A stretch of 64,000 nucleotides of DNA, from assembly GCF_002111585.1 (NCBI RefSeq), contig NZ_LUTP01000006.1, positions 1 through 64,000 of the forward strand, written 5' to 3'. Position numbers and translations under genes: made by a program. Numbering within the stretch: position 1 is the first letter of the stretch; each line of letters opens with the position of its first letter. Below the pieces are notes generated by a model. The model saw only the letters and a program-made list of their open reading frames with translations, did no database searches and had not been told where the DNA came from. This document shows, one piece after another, positions 40,109 through 53,482 of this stretch. Origin of the DNA: Lonsdalea iberica (GTDB lineage Bacteria > Pseudomonadota > Gammaproteobacteria > Enterobacterales > Enterobacteriaceae).

Positions 40109-40993
40109 TCAATGGGTGATCGTAGCTGACGAGGGCTGAACATCATCGATGCGGCTTTTCGCCTCGGCGATGTTATTGCTCAGCCTGCCGAGATGTTCGA
40201 TGTCGACTTCGATGCGATCGCCGGGGCGCATAAACAGCGGCGGGTGGCGTTTTTTGCCCACGCCGCCCGGAGACCCGGTGATGATGACATCGCCTGGCGC
40301 CAGCGAGGTGAAGGTACTGATGTACTCAATCAGCTCCGGCACCTTGTGCACCATGTTGCGGGTGTTATCTTCCTGCACCTGGCTGCCGTTGAGATAGGTA
40401 TGAATATTGAGCACCTGCGGGTCGGGGATCTCATCGCTCGTCGTCAGATAAGGGCCGAACGCGCCGGTCTTCGGCCAGTTTTTGCCGGCGGTGAACCAGC
40501 TGTGCTGCCAGTCTCGTACGGAACCGTCCATATAGCAGCTGTATCCCGCGACAAACGATAAGGCGTCTTCCCGCGCGATGTTTTGACCGCGGCGACCGAT
40601 GACCACCGCCAGCTCGCCTTCATAGTCGAACTCGTCCGAGAACTGGGGTTTCAGCACATCGGTCATATGTCCGGTCTGAGAATCGGCAAAGCGGACAAAC
40701 AGGGTCGGCGCCGGGTCGACCTGATCAAACTCTTTCCGTTTCGCTGCATAATTCATGCCGACGCACAAAATTTTCCCAGGATTAACGATAACCGGTAAGA
40801 AGGTGACATCCGACTCCGCCACATCCGGCGCTTCATCGACCAGGGCTTTCGCCGCCGCCAAGCCGTCTCCCGCCAGCAATGCTTTTAAATCCGGATAACG
40901 CTGACCCAGTCTGCTGCGCAGGTCAATAAAGCCAGCCGGTGTATAAATGCCGTAGCTGTCTTTTCCGTTATGGCGGTAGCTTGCAAGTTTCAT
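40109..40993 (-). CDS. Fumarylacetoacetate hydrolase (FAH) family protein in the citrate operon
   Basis: The 294-residue protein has the FAH fold core from about residue 70 (NPGKILCVGMNYAAKRKEF) and the expected divalent-metal ligands E125 and E127 (DYEGELAVVIGRRG) and D156 (YSCYMDGSVRDWQ). Family members include fumarylacetoacetases, 2-keto acid hydratases and the FAHD1-type oxaloacetate decarboxylase. It lies between the citrate transporter and citC, all on one strand with short gaps. Because citrate cleavage yields oxaloacetate and no other oxaloacetate decarboxylase gene is present here, decarboxylation of oxaloacetate to pyruvate is a reasonable inference. The substrate is not proven; a hydrolase or isomerase role for another acid is possible. 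Confidence 0.85.
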   Translation of the reverse strand: MKLASYRHNGKDSYGIYTPAGFIDLRSRLGQRYPDLKALLAGDGLAAAKALVDEAPDVAESDVTFLPVIVNPGKILCVGMNYAAKRKEFDQVDPAPTLFVRFADSQTGHMTDVLKPQFSDEFDYEGELAVVIGRRGQNIAREDALSFVAGYSCYMDGSVRDWQHSWFTAGKNWPKTGAFGPYLTTSDEIPDPQVLNIHTYLNGSQVQEDNTRNMVHKVPELIEYISTFTSLAPGDVIITGSPGGVGKKRHPPLFMRPGDRIEVDIEHLGRLSNNIAEAKSRIDDVQPSSATITH

Positions 40994-41051
40994 AATGATT
41001 CCCGTATTAAAAATAACTTATGCTGGTTCACTGCTTTACTGTCGTAATGAA

Positions 41052-42416
41052 TTAAATCAGGAAGTTCCCGAGCACCAGCAACGCCACGGAAACATTAATG
41101 GCGCCGCCGATGCGGGTCGCAATCTGGGCGAAAGGCATCAGCACCATGCGATTGCCGGAGGTCAGGATGGCCACATCGCCGGTCCCACCCTGCCCACTCT
41201 GGCAACACGAGACAATCGCGACATCGATGGGATACATCCCGATCTTTTTACCGACAAAGAATCCGGTCGCGACCAACGTGACCACCGTGGTGACGATAAC
41301 GATCAGGTTCGTGATGGTGAAAGCATGCACCAACTCTTCCCACGGCGTAATCGCGACGCCGACGGCAAACAGAATGGGATAGGTCACAGACGTCTGGAAG
41401 AATTTATAAACCACCTGCGATCCTTCTCGAATCCGCGGCGAAACGCCATGCGCCAACTTCACCAACACCGCGGCAAACAGCATGCCAACCGGCGCGGGCA
41501 GACCAATGTATTTATGGCCCAGCATGCCCACCATATAGAGCATGATGGCCAGTAAGGCGCCTGCGGCCAGCGCGGTCACATCGATTTTGCCACTCAGTTC
41601 GGCCGACAACGCTGTCGTCTTTTTGTCATCGTTCGATTTGCCCGGCAGGAGTTCCCCTTCGCCGGTCAGGTGCGGATAACGCTTGCCGAGCTGATTGAGC
41701 ATCCCTGCCAGCAGGATAGCGGTCAGGCCACCCAGCATGACGATGGGCAATATTCTTCCCAGCGCCACGCCCTGATCCATATGCAGCAGGGTCGCGTACC
41801 CGATGGAAAGCGGTATCGCCCCCTCGCCCACGCCACCCGCCATGATGGGCAGCACCAGGAAGAAGAACACCTGGAACGGGTCAAGACCCAGCGCGACCCC
41901 GACGCCGACGCCGACCAACATCCCGACAATTTCGCCACACAGCATCGGAAAGAAAATCCTGATGAAGCCCTGAATTAAGGTGTCCCGATTCATGCTCATG
42001 ATGCTGCCGACGATAATGCAGCAAATGTAGAGATAAAGGATGTTGGTGGACTTATAGAACAGGGTGGTGGAGTCAACCACGACCTTTGGCAGCAGTCCAT
42101 AATATACCAGCGCGGAAGGAATAAAGGTGGCGCAAATGGCCGCGGCCCCCATTTTTCCAATAATCGGCAAACGCTTGCCGAATTCGCCGCAGGCAAAACC
42201 AAAAAAGGCCAGCGTCGCCACCATGACGACAATATCGCTGGGCAGCTTGCCGTCCAGACAGTCAAGCGCGATTAATAGACCGATAAGGAGGAATAGCGGC
42301 AGAGGAATAATACCGATTTTGTAGGTATCCAGTACATACCACCATTTTTCTTTAAGCGAACGCTTCACAGAGCGCTTATCCTTTACAGCGATATATGAAT
42401 CATCTGTCGTACTCAT
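41052..42416 (-). CDS. citS: 2-hydroxycarboxylate transporter family citrate carrier (CitS-like)
   Basis: The 454-residue membrane protein belongs to the 2-HCT family (CitS, MaeN, CimH, CitP). The two GGXG reentrant-loop motifs are visible, GGVGEGAIPLSIG near residue 185 and SGQGGTGDVAIL near 410, each within about 11 membrane segments. The ATG at 42416 is chosen for its strong AGGAGG. First place in a citrate lyase operon argues for sodium-coupled citrate import; malate transport cannot be ruled out by sequence. E. coli instead uses the unrelated citrate/succinate antiporter CitT. Confidence 0.88.
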   Translation of the reverse strand: MSTTDDSYIAVKDKRSVKRSLKEKWWYVLDTYKIGIIPLPLFLLIGLLIALDCLDGKLPSDIVVMVATLAFFGFACGEFGKRLPIIGKMGAAAICATFIPSALVYYGLLPKVVVDSTTLFYKSTNILYLYICCIIVGSIMSMNRDTLIQGFIRIFFPMLCGEIVGMLVGVGVGVALGLDPFQVFFFLVLPIMAGGVGEGAIPLSIGYATLLHMDQGVALGRILPIVMLGGLTAILLAGMLNQLGKRYPHLTGEGELLPGKSNDDKKTTALSAELSGKIDVTALAAGALLAIMLYMVGMLGHKYIGLPAPVGMLFAAVLVKLAHGVSPRIREGSQVVYKFFQTSVTYPILFAVGVAITPWEELVHAFTITNLIVIVTTVVTLVATGFFVGKKIGMYPIDVAIVSCCQSGQGGTGDVAILTSGNRMVLMPFAQIATRIGGAINVSVALLVLGNFLI

Positions 42417-42844
42417 GCCCCTGCCTCCTTGTATTATTTTACCAGTCATATTAGGAGGTCAAAAACAATAATTGTGTGATAACCTTCAAATTGAAAAATG
42501 AGTTTTAATGGCACTTATGGTTTTTAAAGTTTTAATTATTAACTTGATAAAAAACAGATGGTTACCAAGTTAACATTATTAAACAATTTTCGTGAACATG
42601 CCGTTAATTTTCATCTCTATATAACTGACGGAAATATCCCCTGCTCATGTTATAAAAAGGTAATTAAAATGTTCCATGGCAAATTTATTTGCCTACAAAT
42701 GTCTACATATTTGCCTGTCTATATTAATCCTGCGGATAACTTACCTGTCGGCGCTCACAAGAATGGGCACTGCTTATCCCCTTTCACTTCTTTCATGCTA
42801 GATTGAACTTTCAGACAAAACAAACTTGGCGGTGTTAGCGCAAC
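42417..42844. promoter_or_regulatory. Divergent control region between citS and citA
   Basis: This AT-rich 428-base gap must hold the promoters of the citrate operon (minus) and citAB (plus). A CRP-like sequence lies at 42475-42490. CitB binding sites are expected in such AT-rich DNA but are too loosely defined to place. A short plus-strand frame at 42558-42806 is not supported as a gene. Confidence 0.6.
42475..42490. promoter_or_regulatory. Candidate CRP site upstream of citS
   Basis: TGTGA-N6-TCAAA matches nine of ten core CRP positions and lies about 60 bases before the citS start codon. CRP control of citrate genes is known in Klebsiella; use of this site is inferred. Confidence 0.4.
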
Positions 42845-44488
42845 ATGGCATTGAGGCTTTCATTTCATCTCAGACTCTTCATTTATCTGATGATTTTCTT
42901 TTCCCTACTGTTAGCCATGGGCAGCCTTTATTATTACCGCGCCACATCTCAACGCCTTTACCATGAGCTGGGCGGACGGGCGCAGGTGCAGGCAAAAGAG
43001 ATCGCCGTGATCCCCACGCTTATCACCAGCGTCAAGCAACGCGACATCCCCACTATTGATCTTCTCGGGCAGAAGTTAATACAGAACAGTGACGCCAGCT
43101 TTATCGTCATTGGCGACCGTAGCGCCGTGCATCTTTTTCACTCCTCGGACGCTCAGCTGGTCGGCAGCCAGATGGTGGGCGGGGATAATGCGGAAGTGCT
43201 TGCCGGCAAGACGACGATCACCCTACGCCACGGCGGAACCGGCATTTCCCTGCGTAGCAAAGCGCCTATCATGGACGGCAACGAGGTGGTGGGCATCGTT
43301 TCAGTCGGCTACCTGAAAACGCACATCGACAGCCTATCGCTCAGTAATGTCAGCCACGTTCTGCTAGGGATCGTGGCGATTTTTATCGCGCTGTTCCTAT
43401 TTTCATGGTGGTTTTCTCGCAATCTTAAAAAACAGATGTTCGGGCTGGAGCCCCTGGAGATCAAACTGCTGGTCCGCCAGCAGCAGGCGTTGCTCGAGTC
43501 CATCGACGAAGGCGTCATCGCTATCGACAAACAGTCGCATATCGCCGCCATCAACCATTCGGCGAAAACGCTGCTGGAGCTGAACGATCCCGCCGTGACG
43601 CTACGTGGCAGACCGATAGACGAAGTCATCAAGTCCGTCCCCTTCTTTTCCAGCGACGAGATGTGGACCAGCGATACCCATGACGAAATTTGCCGCTTTA
43701 ACCATGTGACCGTCATCGCCAGCCGCGTGCGGATTATGCTGGAAGACGAGCTACAGGGGTGGGTCATCAGCTTTCGCGATAAAAACGATCTTCACACGTT
43801 GAGCTTGCAGCTCAGTCAGGTAAAGCGCTACGCCAACAGCCTGCGAATATTACGCCATGAGCAGTTGAACTGGACGGCGACGCTGGCCGGGCTGCTGCAC
43901 CTGGAGCGCTACGATGAGGCGATTCGCTATATCGAAGCCCAATCGCAGGGCGCGCAGGCCACCTTGGACTTCATCTCCGCGCGTTTCAGCGCTCCCGCCC
44001 TGTGTGGATTACTGCTGGGGAAATACGCCAGCGCACGAGAGAAAGGACTGCAAATACTCTTCGACCCTCGCTGTCAGCTGAAAGCTATCCCCGACGCGCT
44101 GCGTGAGACCGAGTTGATGTCGATCATCGGCAATCTGCTGGATAACGCGATGGAGGCCACGCTGGCCAGCCCGCGGCCGCATGAACCGATTGAGGTCTAT
44201 ATTCATGATAATGAGCGGGAACTGGTGATCGAAATCGCCGACAAAGGCACCGGCATCGCCCCGGAGATAGCCGACCGCATCTTTGACATGGGCGCCACCA
44301 GCAAGACCACAGGCGATCACGGGCTGGGGCTTCATCTGGTCGCAAACTATGTCAATCAGGCCCAGGGGGTGATTGAGGTTTCCGCCAACCCGCCGCAGGG
44401 CACTATTTTCTCCGTTTTTATTCCCCGGCATCTTACCGAGACTCACCAGACAGAGACCAACAGGAACACAGAGCATCATGTCAATTGA
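42845..44488 (+). CDS. citA: Citrate sensor histidine kinase CitA (DpiB)
   Basis: The 547-residue sensor kinase has one membrane segment at about residues 10-30, a periplasmic PAS (PASp) citrate-binding domain to about 170, a second membrane segment (about 176-196), a cytoplasmic PAS domain (about 215-320), and a kinase core with the phosphorylated His in RHEQLNW near 338. ATP-binding motifs are NLLDNAMEAT, DKGTGI and GLGLHLV. Length matches E. coli DpiB (552). It is divergent from the citrate operon it should control and overlaps citB by 11 bases. Confidence 0.93.
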   Translation: MALRLSFHLRLFIYLMIFFSLLLAMGSLYYYRATSQRLYHELGGRAQVQAKEIAVIPTLITSVKQRDIPTIDLLGQKLIQNSDASFIVIGDRSAVHLFHSSDAQLVGSQMVGGDNAEVLAGKTTITLRHGGTGISLRSKAPIMDGNEVVGIVSVGYLKTHIDSLSLSNVSHVLLGIVAIFIALFLFSWWFSRNLKKQMFGLEPLEIKLLVRQQQALLESIDEGVIAIDKQSHIAAINHSAKTLLELNDPAVTLRGRPIDEVIKSVPFFSSDEMWTSDTHDEICRFNHVTVIASRVRIMLEDELQGWVISFRDKNDLHTLSLQLSQVKRYANSLRILRHEQLNWTATLAGLLHLERYDEAIRYIEAQSQGAQATLDFISARFSAPALCGLLLGKYASAREKGLQILFDPRCQLKAIPDALRETELMSIIGNLLDNAMEATLASPRPHEPIEVYIHDNERELVIEIADKGTGIAPEIADRIFDMGATSKTTGDHGLGLHLVANYVNQAQGVIEVSANPPQGTIFSVFIPRHLTETHQTETNRNTEHHVN

Positions 44489-45203
44489 GAAACCCACCTC
44501 ATCGACGGACGAATCGGTCGAAAACTTCGAGGTCCTCATCGTCGAAGATGAAAAACGACTGGCCGACATCCATGCCGAGTTTATTGAAAAGAATTTCAAC
44601 CTAGGCATCGTCGGTATCGCCTCTACGCTCCAAGAAGCGCGGCGATTACTTCAGCTGCATCGTCCCCGTTTAATGCTATTGGATAACTATCTGCCGGATG
44701 GCGAAGGCATCTCATTGATTGAGAGTGAACTCATGAAGGGAATGAACTGTTCGGTCATTTTCATCACGGCCGCGAGCGACATGGACACGTGCGCCCAGGC
44801 GATCCGCTGCGGCGCGTTTGATTACATCATCAAACCCGTGTCCTACCCGCGGCTGCGTTCATCGCTGAATCGGTTTATCCAGTTCGTAAAGGCGCAGTAC
44901 ACCTACAAATACGTCGACCAGCAAAACGTCGACGTTCTGTATCAGCTCCAGTCGAGCGCCGCCCCCACCGGCTCGTCGGTGAAAGGCATCGAGGAAAACA
45001 CTCTGAATTTGATCCAGCAGATCTTCCATGACGCCCCCGACACGCTGTTTTCAGTCGATGAGGTGGTCGCCCGAACGGGGCTGAGCAAGACCACCGCCCG
45101 CCGCTATCTGGAGCACAGTCTGGAAAATCATTTTCTCGACGTGCAGATGCTGTACGGCAAAATCGGTCATCCTCGACGCCTGTACCGAAAAAATAATGGC
45201 TAA
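44478..45203 (+). CDS. citB: Citrate response regulator CitB (DpiA)
   Basis: The 241-residue regulator has a receiver domain (VLIVEDEKR; probable phospho-Asp in LMLLDNYLPDGEG; Lys in YIIKP) and a C-terminal helix-turn-helix (VARTGLSKTTARRYLEH). The ATG at 44478 is chosen because MSIEKP leads directly into the receiver domain and overlaps citA; an upstream frame from 44373 would add 35 unrelated residues. It ends ten bases from the convergent yeeZ. Confidence 0.93.
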   Translation: MSIEKPTSSTDESVENFEVLIVEDEKRLADIHAEFIEKNFNLGIVGIASTLQEARRLLQLHRPRLMLLDNYLPDGEGISLIESELMKGMNCSVIFITAASDMDTCAQAIRCGAFDYIIKPVSYPRLRSSLNRFIQFVKAQYTYKYVDQQNVDVLYQLQSSAAPTGSSVKGIEENTLNLIQQIFHDAPDTLFSVDEVVARTGLSKTTARRYLEHSLENHFLDVQMLYGKIGHPRRLYRKNNG

Positions 45204-45213
45204 AGAGGATCTG

Positions 45214-46038
45214 TCAGTTGAGCGGGATCGTCATCGGGTCTGGATGCAGGTACTCGAATCCCAGTTCGCGACAGATAAGCTGCCCATCGACGAGGCGCGC
45301 CGCCGCCGGGTCGCCCGCCAAAAATCGGGGCGGGTCCAGATGCAAACGCTGCGCCTGTGCGGTATAGAAAACTTCCCGGGAAGGATGCAGCGGCGCGCAC
45401 AGGTTGTAGAGATGTCCACCGTGCGGCAGCTGCAACAACAGGAGAATGGCCGCAACCACATCCTCCTGATGAACCAGATTGACACCGTGACTGCCATTCG
45501 GCACGTCGCGTCGCCCGGCCAGAAAACGCCCAGGATGGCGTTCCGCGCCCACCAGCCCGGCGAGCCGCACAATATCCACCTCCGTATTCGGCAACGCGTG
45601 CAACCATTGTTCCAGCTCAACAATGCTTCGCGCCGTCGCGGTATCAGGCTGCAGCGCGCTGCTCTCCTTAACGATGCCTTGCGTCCGTCCGTATACCGAC
45701 GTCGTGCTGGTAAACACCATGCGCTGAACGCCGTGGGCCAACGCGCTGTTGACGATCGCCTGAACCGCCTCCAGATAGCCTGCCCCCTCCTGGGACACCC
45801 TGCTCGGCGGCAACGTCACAATTAGCGCCTCCGTGTCCAGCAACGCTTCCAGCTCACGGGCTTCGCACTCGAGTTCTGGCGTCAGACGCAGGCGATAACA
45901 TTCAATCCCTACGTTGCGTGCCGCCTCTACCCCGTCATCCGTGGTTTTGCATCCGACCACCTGATACCCGCGGCCCATCAACGCCATTGCCAGCGGCATG
46001 CCCAACCACCCTAACCCGATAATCGACACTTTTTTCAT
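45214..46038 (-). CDS. yeeZ: YeeZ, NAD(P)-binding Rossmann-fold protein
   Basis: The 274-residue protein matches E. coli YeeZ in length and position beside the his operon. The dinucleotide-binding motif reads IIGLGWLGMPLA at the N-terminus, and the SDR-like segment MVFTSTTSVYG lies near residue 115. It is annotated in relatives as a predicted epimerase; no reaction is established. The start at 46038 (MKKVSII) has GGAG upstream; an ATG at 46071 adds 11 residues. It is divergent from the his operon. Confidence 0.88.
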   Translation of the reverse strand: MKKVSIIGLGWLGMPLAMALMGRGYQVVGCKTTDDGVEAARNVGIECYRLRLTPELECEARELEALLDTEALIVTLPPSRVSQEGAGYLEAVQAIVNSALAHGVQRMVFTSTTSVYGRTQGIVKESSALQPDTATARSIVELEQWLHALPNTEVDIVRLAGLVGAERHPGRFLAGRRDVPNGSHGVNLVHQEDVVAAILLLLQLPHGGHLYNLCAPLHPSREVFYTAQAQRLHLDPPRFLAGDPAAARLVDGQLICRELGFEYLHPDPMTIPLN

Positions 46039-46132
46039 TTCACGCTCCCGCCCTGACCCGCTTGTTTCCACCTACTATCCACGCTCAATTAACCATAGCA
46101 ACACCAAATGCTTGCGGAGAGGTAAAAAACGG

Positions 46133-46162
46133 TTGCACAACCGATACGACTTGGTTTAGGTT
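46133..46162 (+). promoter_or_regulatory. his operon promoter
   Basis: TTGCAC (46133-46138) and TAGGTT (46157-46162) are 18 bases apart. The sequence around the second hexamer, TTGGTTTAGGTTAA, is the same as in the E. coli/Salmonella his promoter. Confidence 0.7.
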
Positions 46163-46207
46163 AAGTCCAACACGAGAATTAAATCATCCACTTCAATGGA
46201 CAATATT

Positions 46208-46255
46208 ATGTTAAGCGTTCTGTTCAACCACCATCATCACCATCACCCTGACTAG
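46208..46255 (+). CDS. hisL: his operon leader peptide HisL
   Basis: A 15-residue peptide, MLSVLFNHHHHHHPD, with six consecutive histidine codons (E. coli has seven). Ribosome stalling at these codons when His-tRNA is scarce prevents the downstream terminator from forming. It lies 64 bases before the attenuator and about 210 before hisG. Confidence 0.95.
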   Translation: MLSVLFNHHHHHHPD

Positions 46256-46319
46256 TCTTTCAGGCGATAGGTGCTGGAAGACGGTTAGATCTTCCAGTGG
46301 CGCAGAACGTTAAAGAGAG

Positions 46320-46351
46320 CCCTCGGAAGATCGTCTTCCGAGGGTTTTTTT
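46320..46351 (+). terminator. his operon attenuator
   Basis: An 11-bp stem (46320-46330 with 46334-46344) ends in seven T. A competing upstream pairing (CTGGAAGA around 46274 with TCTTCCAG around 46290) supports an attenuation switch linked to HisL. Confidence 0.93.
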
Positions 46352-46416
46352 ATGTCCCCCGTTTTTAAAAGAAGCCTGCATCAACAGGCACATCAGACAG
46401 GAAAATTGAGGTTTAT

Positions 46417-47316
46417 ATGCTGGATAAAACACGTTTACGCATCGCGATGCAGAAATCAGGCCGTTTGAGCGACGAATCTCGCGAGTTACTGGCCCGCTGC
46501 GGTATTAAAATCAACTTGCAGCAGCAGCGTCTCATCGCTTTCGCTGAGAATATGCCCATCGATATCCTGCGCGTTCGCGATGACGATATCCCAGGGCTGG
46601 TCATGGACGGCGTCGTCGATCTGGGCATCATCGGCGAAAACGTGCTGGAGGAAGAGTTACTCGACCGCCGCGCCCAAGGCGAAGACCCGCGTTACTTTAC
46701 GCTGCGCCGTCTGGATTTCGGCGGTTGCCGCCTGTCGCTGGCGATGCCGCTGGATGAGGAATACACCGGTCCTCAATGCCTGCAAAACAAACGTATCGCC
46801 ACGTCTTACCCCCACATCCTTAAGCAGTACCTCGATAAACAAGACATCAATTTCAAATCCTGCCTGCTGAATGGTTCAGTTGAAGTCGCTCCTCGCGCGG
46901 GTCTGGCCGACGCCATCTGCGACTTGGTTTCGACCGGGGCCACGCTGGAAGCCAACGGTCTGCGTGAAGTCGAAGTGATTTACCGGTCCAAAGCCTGCCT
47001 GATTCAGCGCGATGGCGAAATGCCCGCAGAGAAACAGGAATTGATCGACAAACTCCTGACCCGTATACAGGGAGTGATTCAAGCTCGCGAATCCAAATAC
47101 ATCATGCTCCACGCGCCCAGCGAACGTCTGGACGAAATCATCGCGCTGCTGCCGGGCGCCGAGCGTCCGACTATTTTGCCGTTGGCCGGAGAGAAAAGCC
47201 GCGTCGCCATGCACATGGTGAGTAGCGAAACCCTGTTCTGGGAAACAATGGAAAATCTGAAAGCGCTGGGCGCCAGCTCTATTCTGGTGCTGCCGATTGA
47301 GAAAATGATGGAGTAA
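46417..47316 (+). CDS. hisG: ATP phosphoribosyltransferase HisG
   Basis: The 299-residue enzyme condenses ATP and PRPP, the first and feedback-inhibited step of histidine synthesis. It is the long form with a C-terminal ACT-like regulatory domain (about 225-299). [21 protein letters not shown] is the family start and length equals E. coli. Confidence 0.98.
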   Translation: MLDKTRLRIAMQKSGRLSDESRELLARCGIKINLQQQRLIAFAENMPIDILRVRDDDIPGLVMDGVVDLGIIGENVLEEELLDRRAQGEDPRYFTLRRLDFGGCRLSLAMPLDEEYTGPQCLQNKRIATSYPHILKQYLDKQDINFKSCLLNGSVEVAPRAGLADAICDLVSTGATLEANGLREVEVIYRSKACLIQRDGEMPAEKQELIDKLLTRIQGVIQARESKYIMLHAPSERLDEIIALLPGAERPTILPLAGEKSRVAMHMVSSETLFWETMENLKALGASSILVLPIEKMME

Positions 47317-47321
47317 TCACC

Positions 47322-49699
<2,378 letters not shown>

Positions 49700-49714
49700 T
49701 CTTGAGGAACGATT

Positions 49715-50782
49715 GTGGGATTGAAATACCTTTTTATCGACCGTGACGGCACGTTGATCGCCGAGCCCCCTGAGGATTATCAGGTTGACCGGCTGGACAA
49801 ACTGGCGCTGGAGCCGAGTGTCATTCCTTCGTTGCTGGCGCTGCAAAAGGCTGGCTTTAAACTGGTGATGATCACGAATCAGGATGGACTCGGCACCGCC
49901 AGCTTCCCGCAGGACGAATTCGATCCGCCGCATAACCTGATGATGCAGATCTTCACCTCACAGGGGATTGCCTTCGAGCGCGTATTGATCTGCCCTCACC
50001 TGCCGTCTGACCACTGCGATTGCCGCAAACCGAAAACCGCGCTGGTTGACGCTTTCCTGAAAGACAACGTGATGGACAGCGGCAACAGCTATGTCATCGG
50101 CGATCGGGAAACGGATATCGAACTGGCGAAAAACATGGGGATCACCGGTCTGCGCTACCAGCGAGACGGGCTCAACTGGGCTGATATTGTCACCCAGTTG
50201 ACCCGCCGCGACCGCCACGCATACGTCAGCCGGGTGACGCGCGAAACGGCTATCGACGTTAACGTCTGGCTAGATCGTGAGGGTGAGAGCCAGATCAGCA
50301 CCGGCGTGGGGTTCTTTGACCATATGCTGGACCAAATCGCCACCCACGGCGGTTTCCGGATGCAGGTGGAAGTCAAAGGCGATCTGTACATCGACGACCA
50401 CCACACGGTAGAAGACACCGCGCTGGCGTTGGGTGAAGCGTTGAATAAGGCACTGGGCGACAAACGCGGTATCGGCCGCTTCGGTTTCGTGCTGCCGATG
50501 GACGAATGTCTGGCCCGCTGCGCGCTGGATATCTCCGGCCGTCCGCACCTGGAATACAAAGCAGAATTCAACTATCAGCGCGTGGGCGATCTGAGCACGG
50601 AAATGGTCGAACACTTCTTCCGTTCGCTCTCTTATGCAATGGCCTGCACGTTGCACCTCAAAACCAAAGGCCGTAACGACCACCACCGCGTCGAGAGCTT
50701 GTTTAAAGCCTTTGGCCGCGCGCTGCGTCAGGCTATCCGGGTCGAAGGTGATACGTTGCCGAGCTCGAAAGGAGTATTGTGA
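49715..50782 (+). CDS. hisB: Bifunctional histidinol-phosphatase / imidazoleglycerol-phosphate dehydratase HisB
   Basis: This 355-residue fusion has an N-terminal HAD phosphatase (FIDRDGTL; a zinc-binding [15 protein letters not shown] loop) and a C-terminal dehydratase (about 167-355; [28 protein letters not shown]). It starts with GTG and has GAGGAA upstream. Its stop shares a base with the hisH start. Confidence 0.98.
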   Translation: MGLKYLFIDRDGTLIAEPPEDYQVDRLDKLALEPSVIPSLLALQKAGFKLVMITNQDGLGTASFPQDEFDPPHNLMMQIFTSQGIAFERVLICPHLPSDHCDCRKPKTALVDAFLKDNVMDSGNSYVIGDRETDIELAKNMGITGLRYQRDGLNWADIVTQLTRRDRHAYVSRVTRETAIDVNVWLDREGESQISTGVGFFDHMLDQIATHGGFRMQVEVKGDLYIDDHHTVEDTALALGEALNKALGDKRGIGRFGFVLPMDECLARCALDISGRPHLEYKAEFNYQRVGDLSTEMVEHFFRSLSYAMACTLHLKTKGRNDHHRVESLFKAFGRALRQAIRVEGDTLPSSKGVL

Positions 50783-51372
50783 TGGACGTAGTGATTCTTG
50801 ATACCGGCTGCGCCAATCTGTCATCCGTCGCCTATGCGGTGAAACGTCTGGGCTATGACCCCGTCATCAGCCGCGAGTCGGACGTGGTGCTGCATGCCGA
50901 TAAACTGTTTCTGCCGGGCGTCGGCACGGCGCAGGCCGCGATGGAACAGCTGAAAGCGCGCGATCTGATCGACCTGATTAAAGCCTGCACCCAGCCCGTA
51001 CTGGGTATCTGTTTGGGGATGCAGCTGCTGGGCAGCGCCAGCGACGAGAGCGGCGGTATCGACACGCTGGGCATCGTCGACGCGCCCGTGCTGAAAATGG
51101 AAGACCAAGGGCTGCCTTTGCCGCACATGGGCTGGAACCAGCTAACGCCGCAGGCGGGTCACCGTCTGTTCCGCGACATTCCCGAGGACGCTTATTTCTA
51201 CTTCGTGCATAGCTACGCCATGCCTGTCTGCGCCGATACCATCGCACAGGCTCAGTATGGCGATCCTTTTACGGCCGCAGTGCAAAAAGAGAACTTCTAC
51301 GGCGTGCAGTTCCACCCGGAACGTTCTGGCGCCGCTGGCGCGCAGTTGCTGAAAAACTTTCTGGAGATGTAA
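50782..51372 (+). CDS. hisH: Imidazole glycerol phosphate synthase glutaminase subunit HisH
   Basis: The 196-residue class I glutaminase supplies ammonia to HisF. The nucleophile cysteine lies in [11 protein letters not shown] and the His-Glu pair in VQFHPERSG. The ATG at 50782 gives the E. coli length and overlaps the hisB stop (TGATG); a GTG one codon earlier is possible. Confidence 0.97.
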   Translation: MDVVILDTGCANLSSVAYAVKRLGYDPVISRESDVVLHADKLFLPGVGTAQAAMEQLKARDLIDLIKACTQPVLGICLGMQLLGSASDESGGIDTLGIVDAPVLKMEDQGLPLPHMGWNQLTPQAGHRLFRDIPEDAYFYFVHSYAMPVCADTIAQAQYGDPFTAAVQKENFYGVQFHPERSGAAGAQLLKNFLEM

Positions 51373-52867
<1,495 letters not shown>

Positions 52868-52874
<7 letters not shown>

Positions 52875-53482
52875 CCGAACAACAAAGAAGCCAGCTAGAC
52901 TGGGAAAAAACCAACGGCATGCTGCCTGCTATCGTACAACATGCCGTCTCCGGCGAAGTACTGATGCTGGGCTACATGAATCCTGAAGCGCTGCAGGCGA
53001 CCGAAGAGACGGGAAAAGTCACCTTTTTCTCTCGCACCAAAAACCGACTGTGGACCAAAGGGGAAACCTCAGGCAATGTCCTGAACGTCGTCTCCATCAC
53101 GCCGGACTGCGATAACGATACCCTGCTGGTTCTGGCCAATCCGGTTGGCCCGACTTGCCATACCGGTACTAGCAGCTGCTTCTCCCCGGCAGCCAGTCAA
53201 TGGCAGTTCCTGTTTAATCTGGAGCAGCTGCTGGCAAGCCGTAAGGCCGCCGACCCAGAAAGCTCCTACACCGCACGGCTCTATGCCAGCGGCACGAAGC
53301 GTATCGCGCAAAAAGTCGGCGAAGAGGGATTGGAGACCGCGCTGGCTGCAACCGTGCATGACAGGGAAGAGTTGACCAACGAAGCGTCCGATCTGATGTA
53401 TCACCTGCTGGTACTGCTTCAGGATCAGAATTTGGATTTGGCGACTATCATCGGCTGTCTGCAACAACGTCATACCCAATAA
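52868..53482 (+). CDS. hisI: Bifunctional phosphoribosyl-AMP cyclohydrolase / phosphoribosyl-ATP pyrophosphatase HisI
   Basis: The 204-residue fusion (HisIE) performs steps two and three of histidine synthesis. The N-terminal cyclohydrolase shows [13 protein letters not shown] and zinc cysteines in DCDNDTLL...[12 protein letters not shown]; the C-terminal MazG-like domain has [13 protein letters not shown]. It starts with GTG inside the hisF end. It is the last gene of the his operon. Confidence 0.97.
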
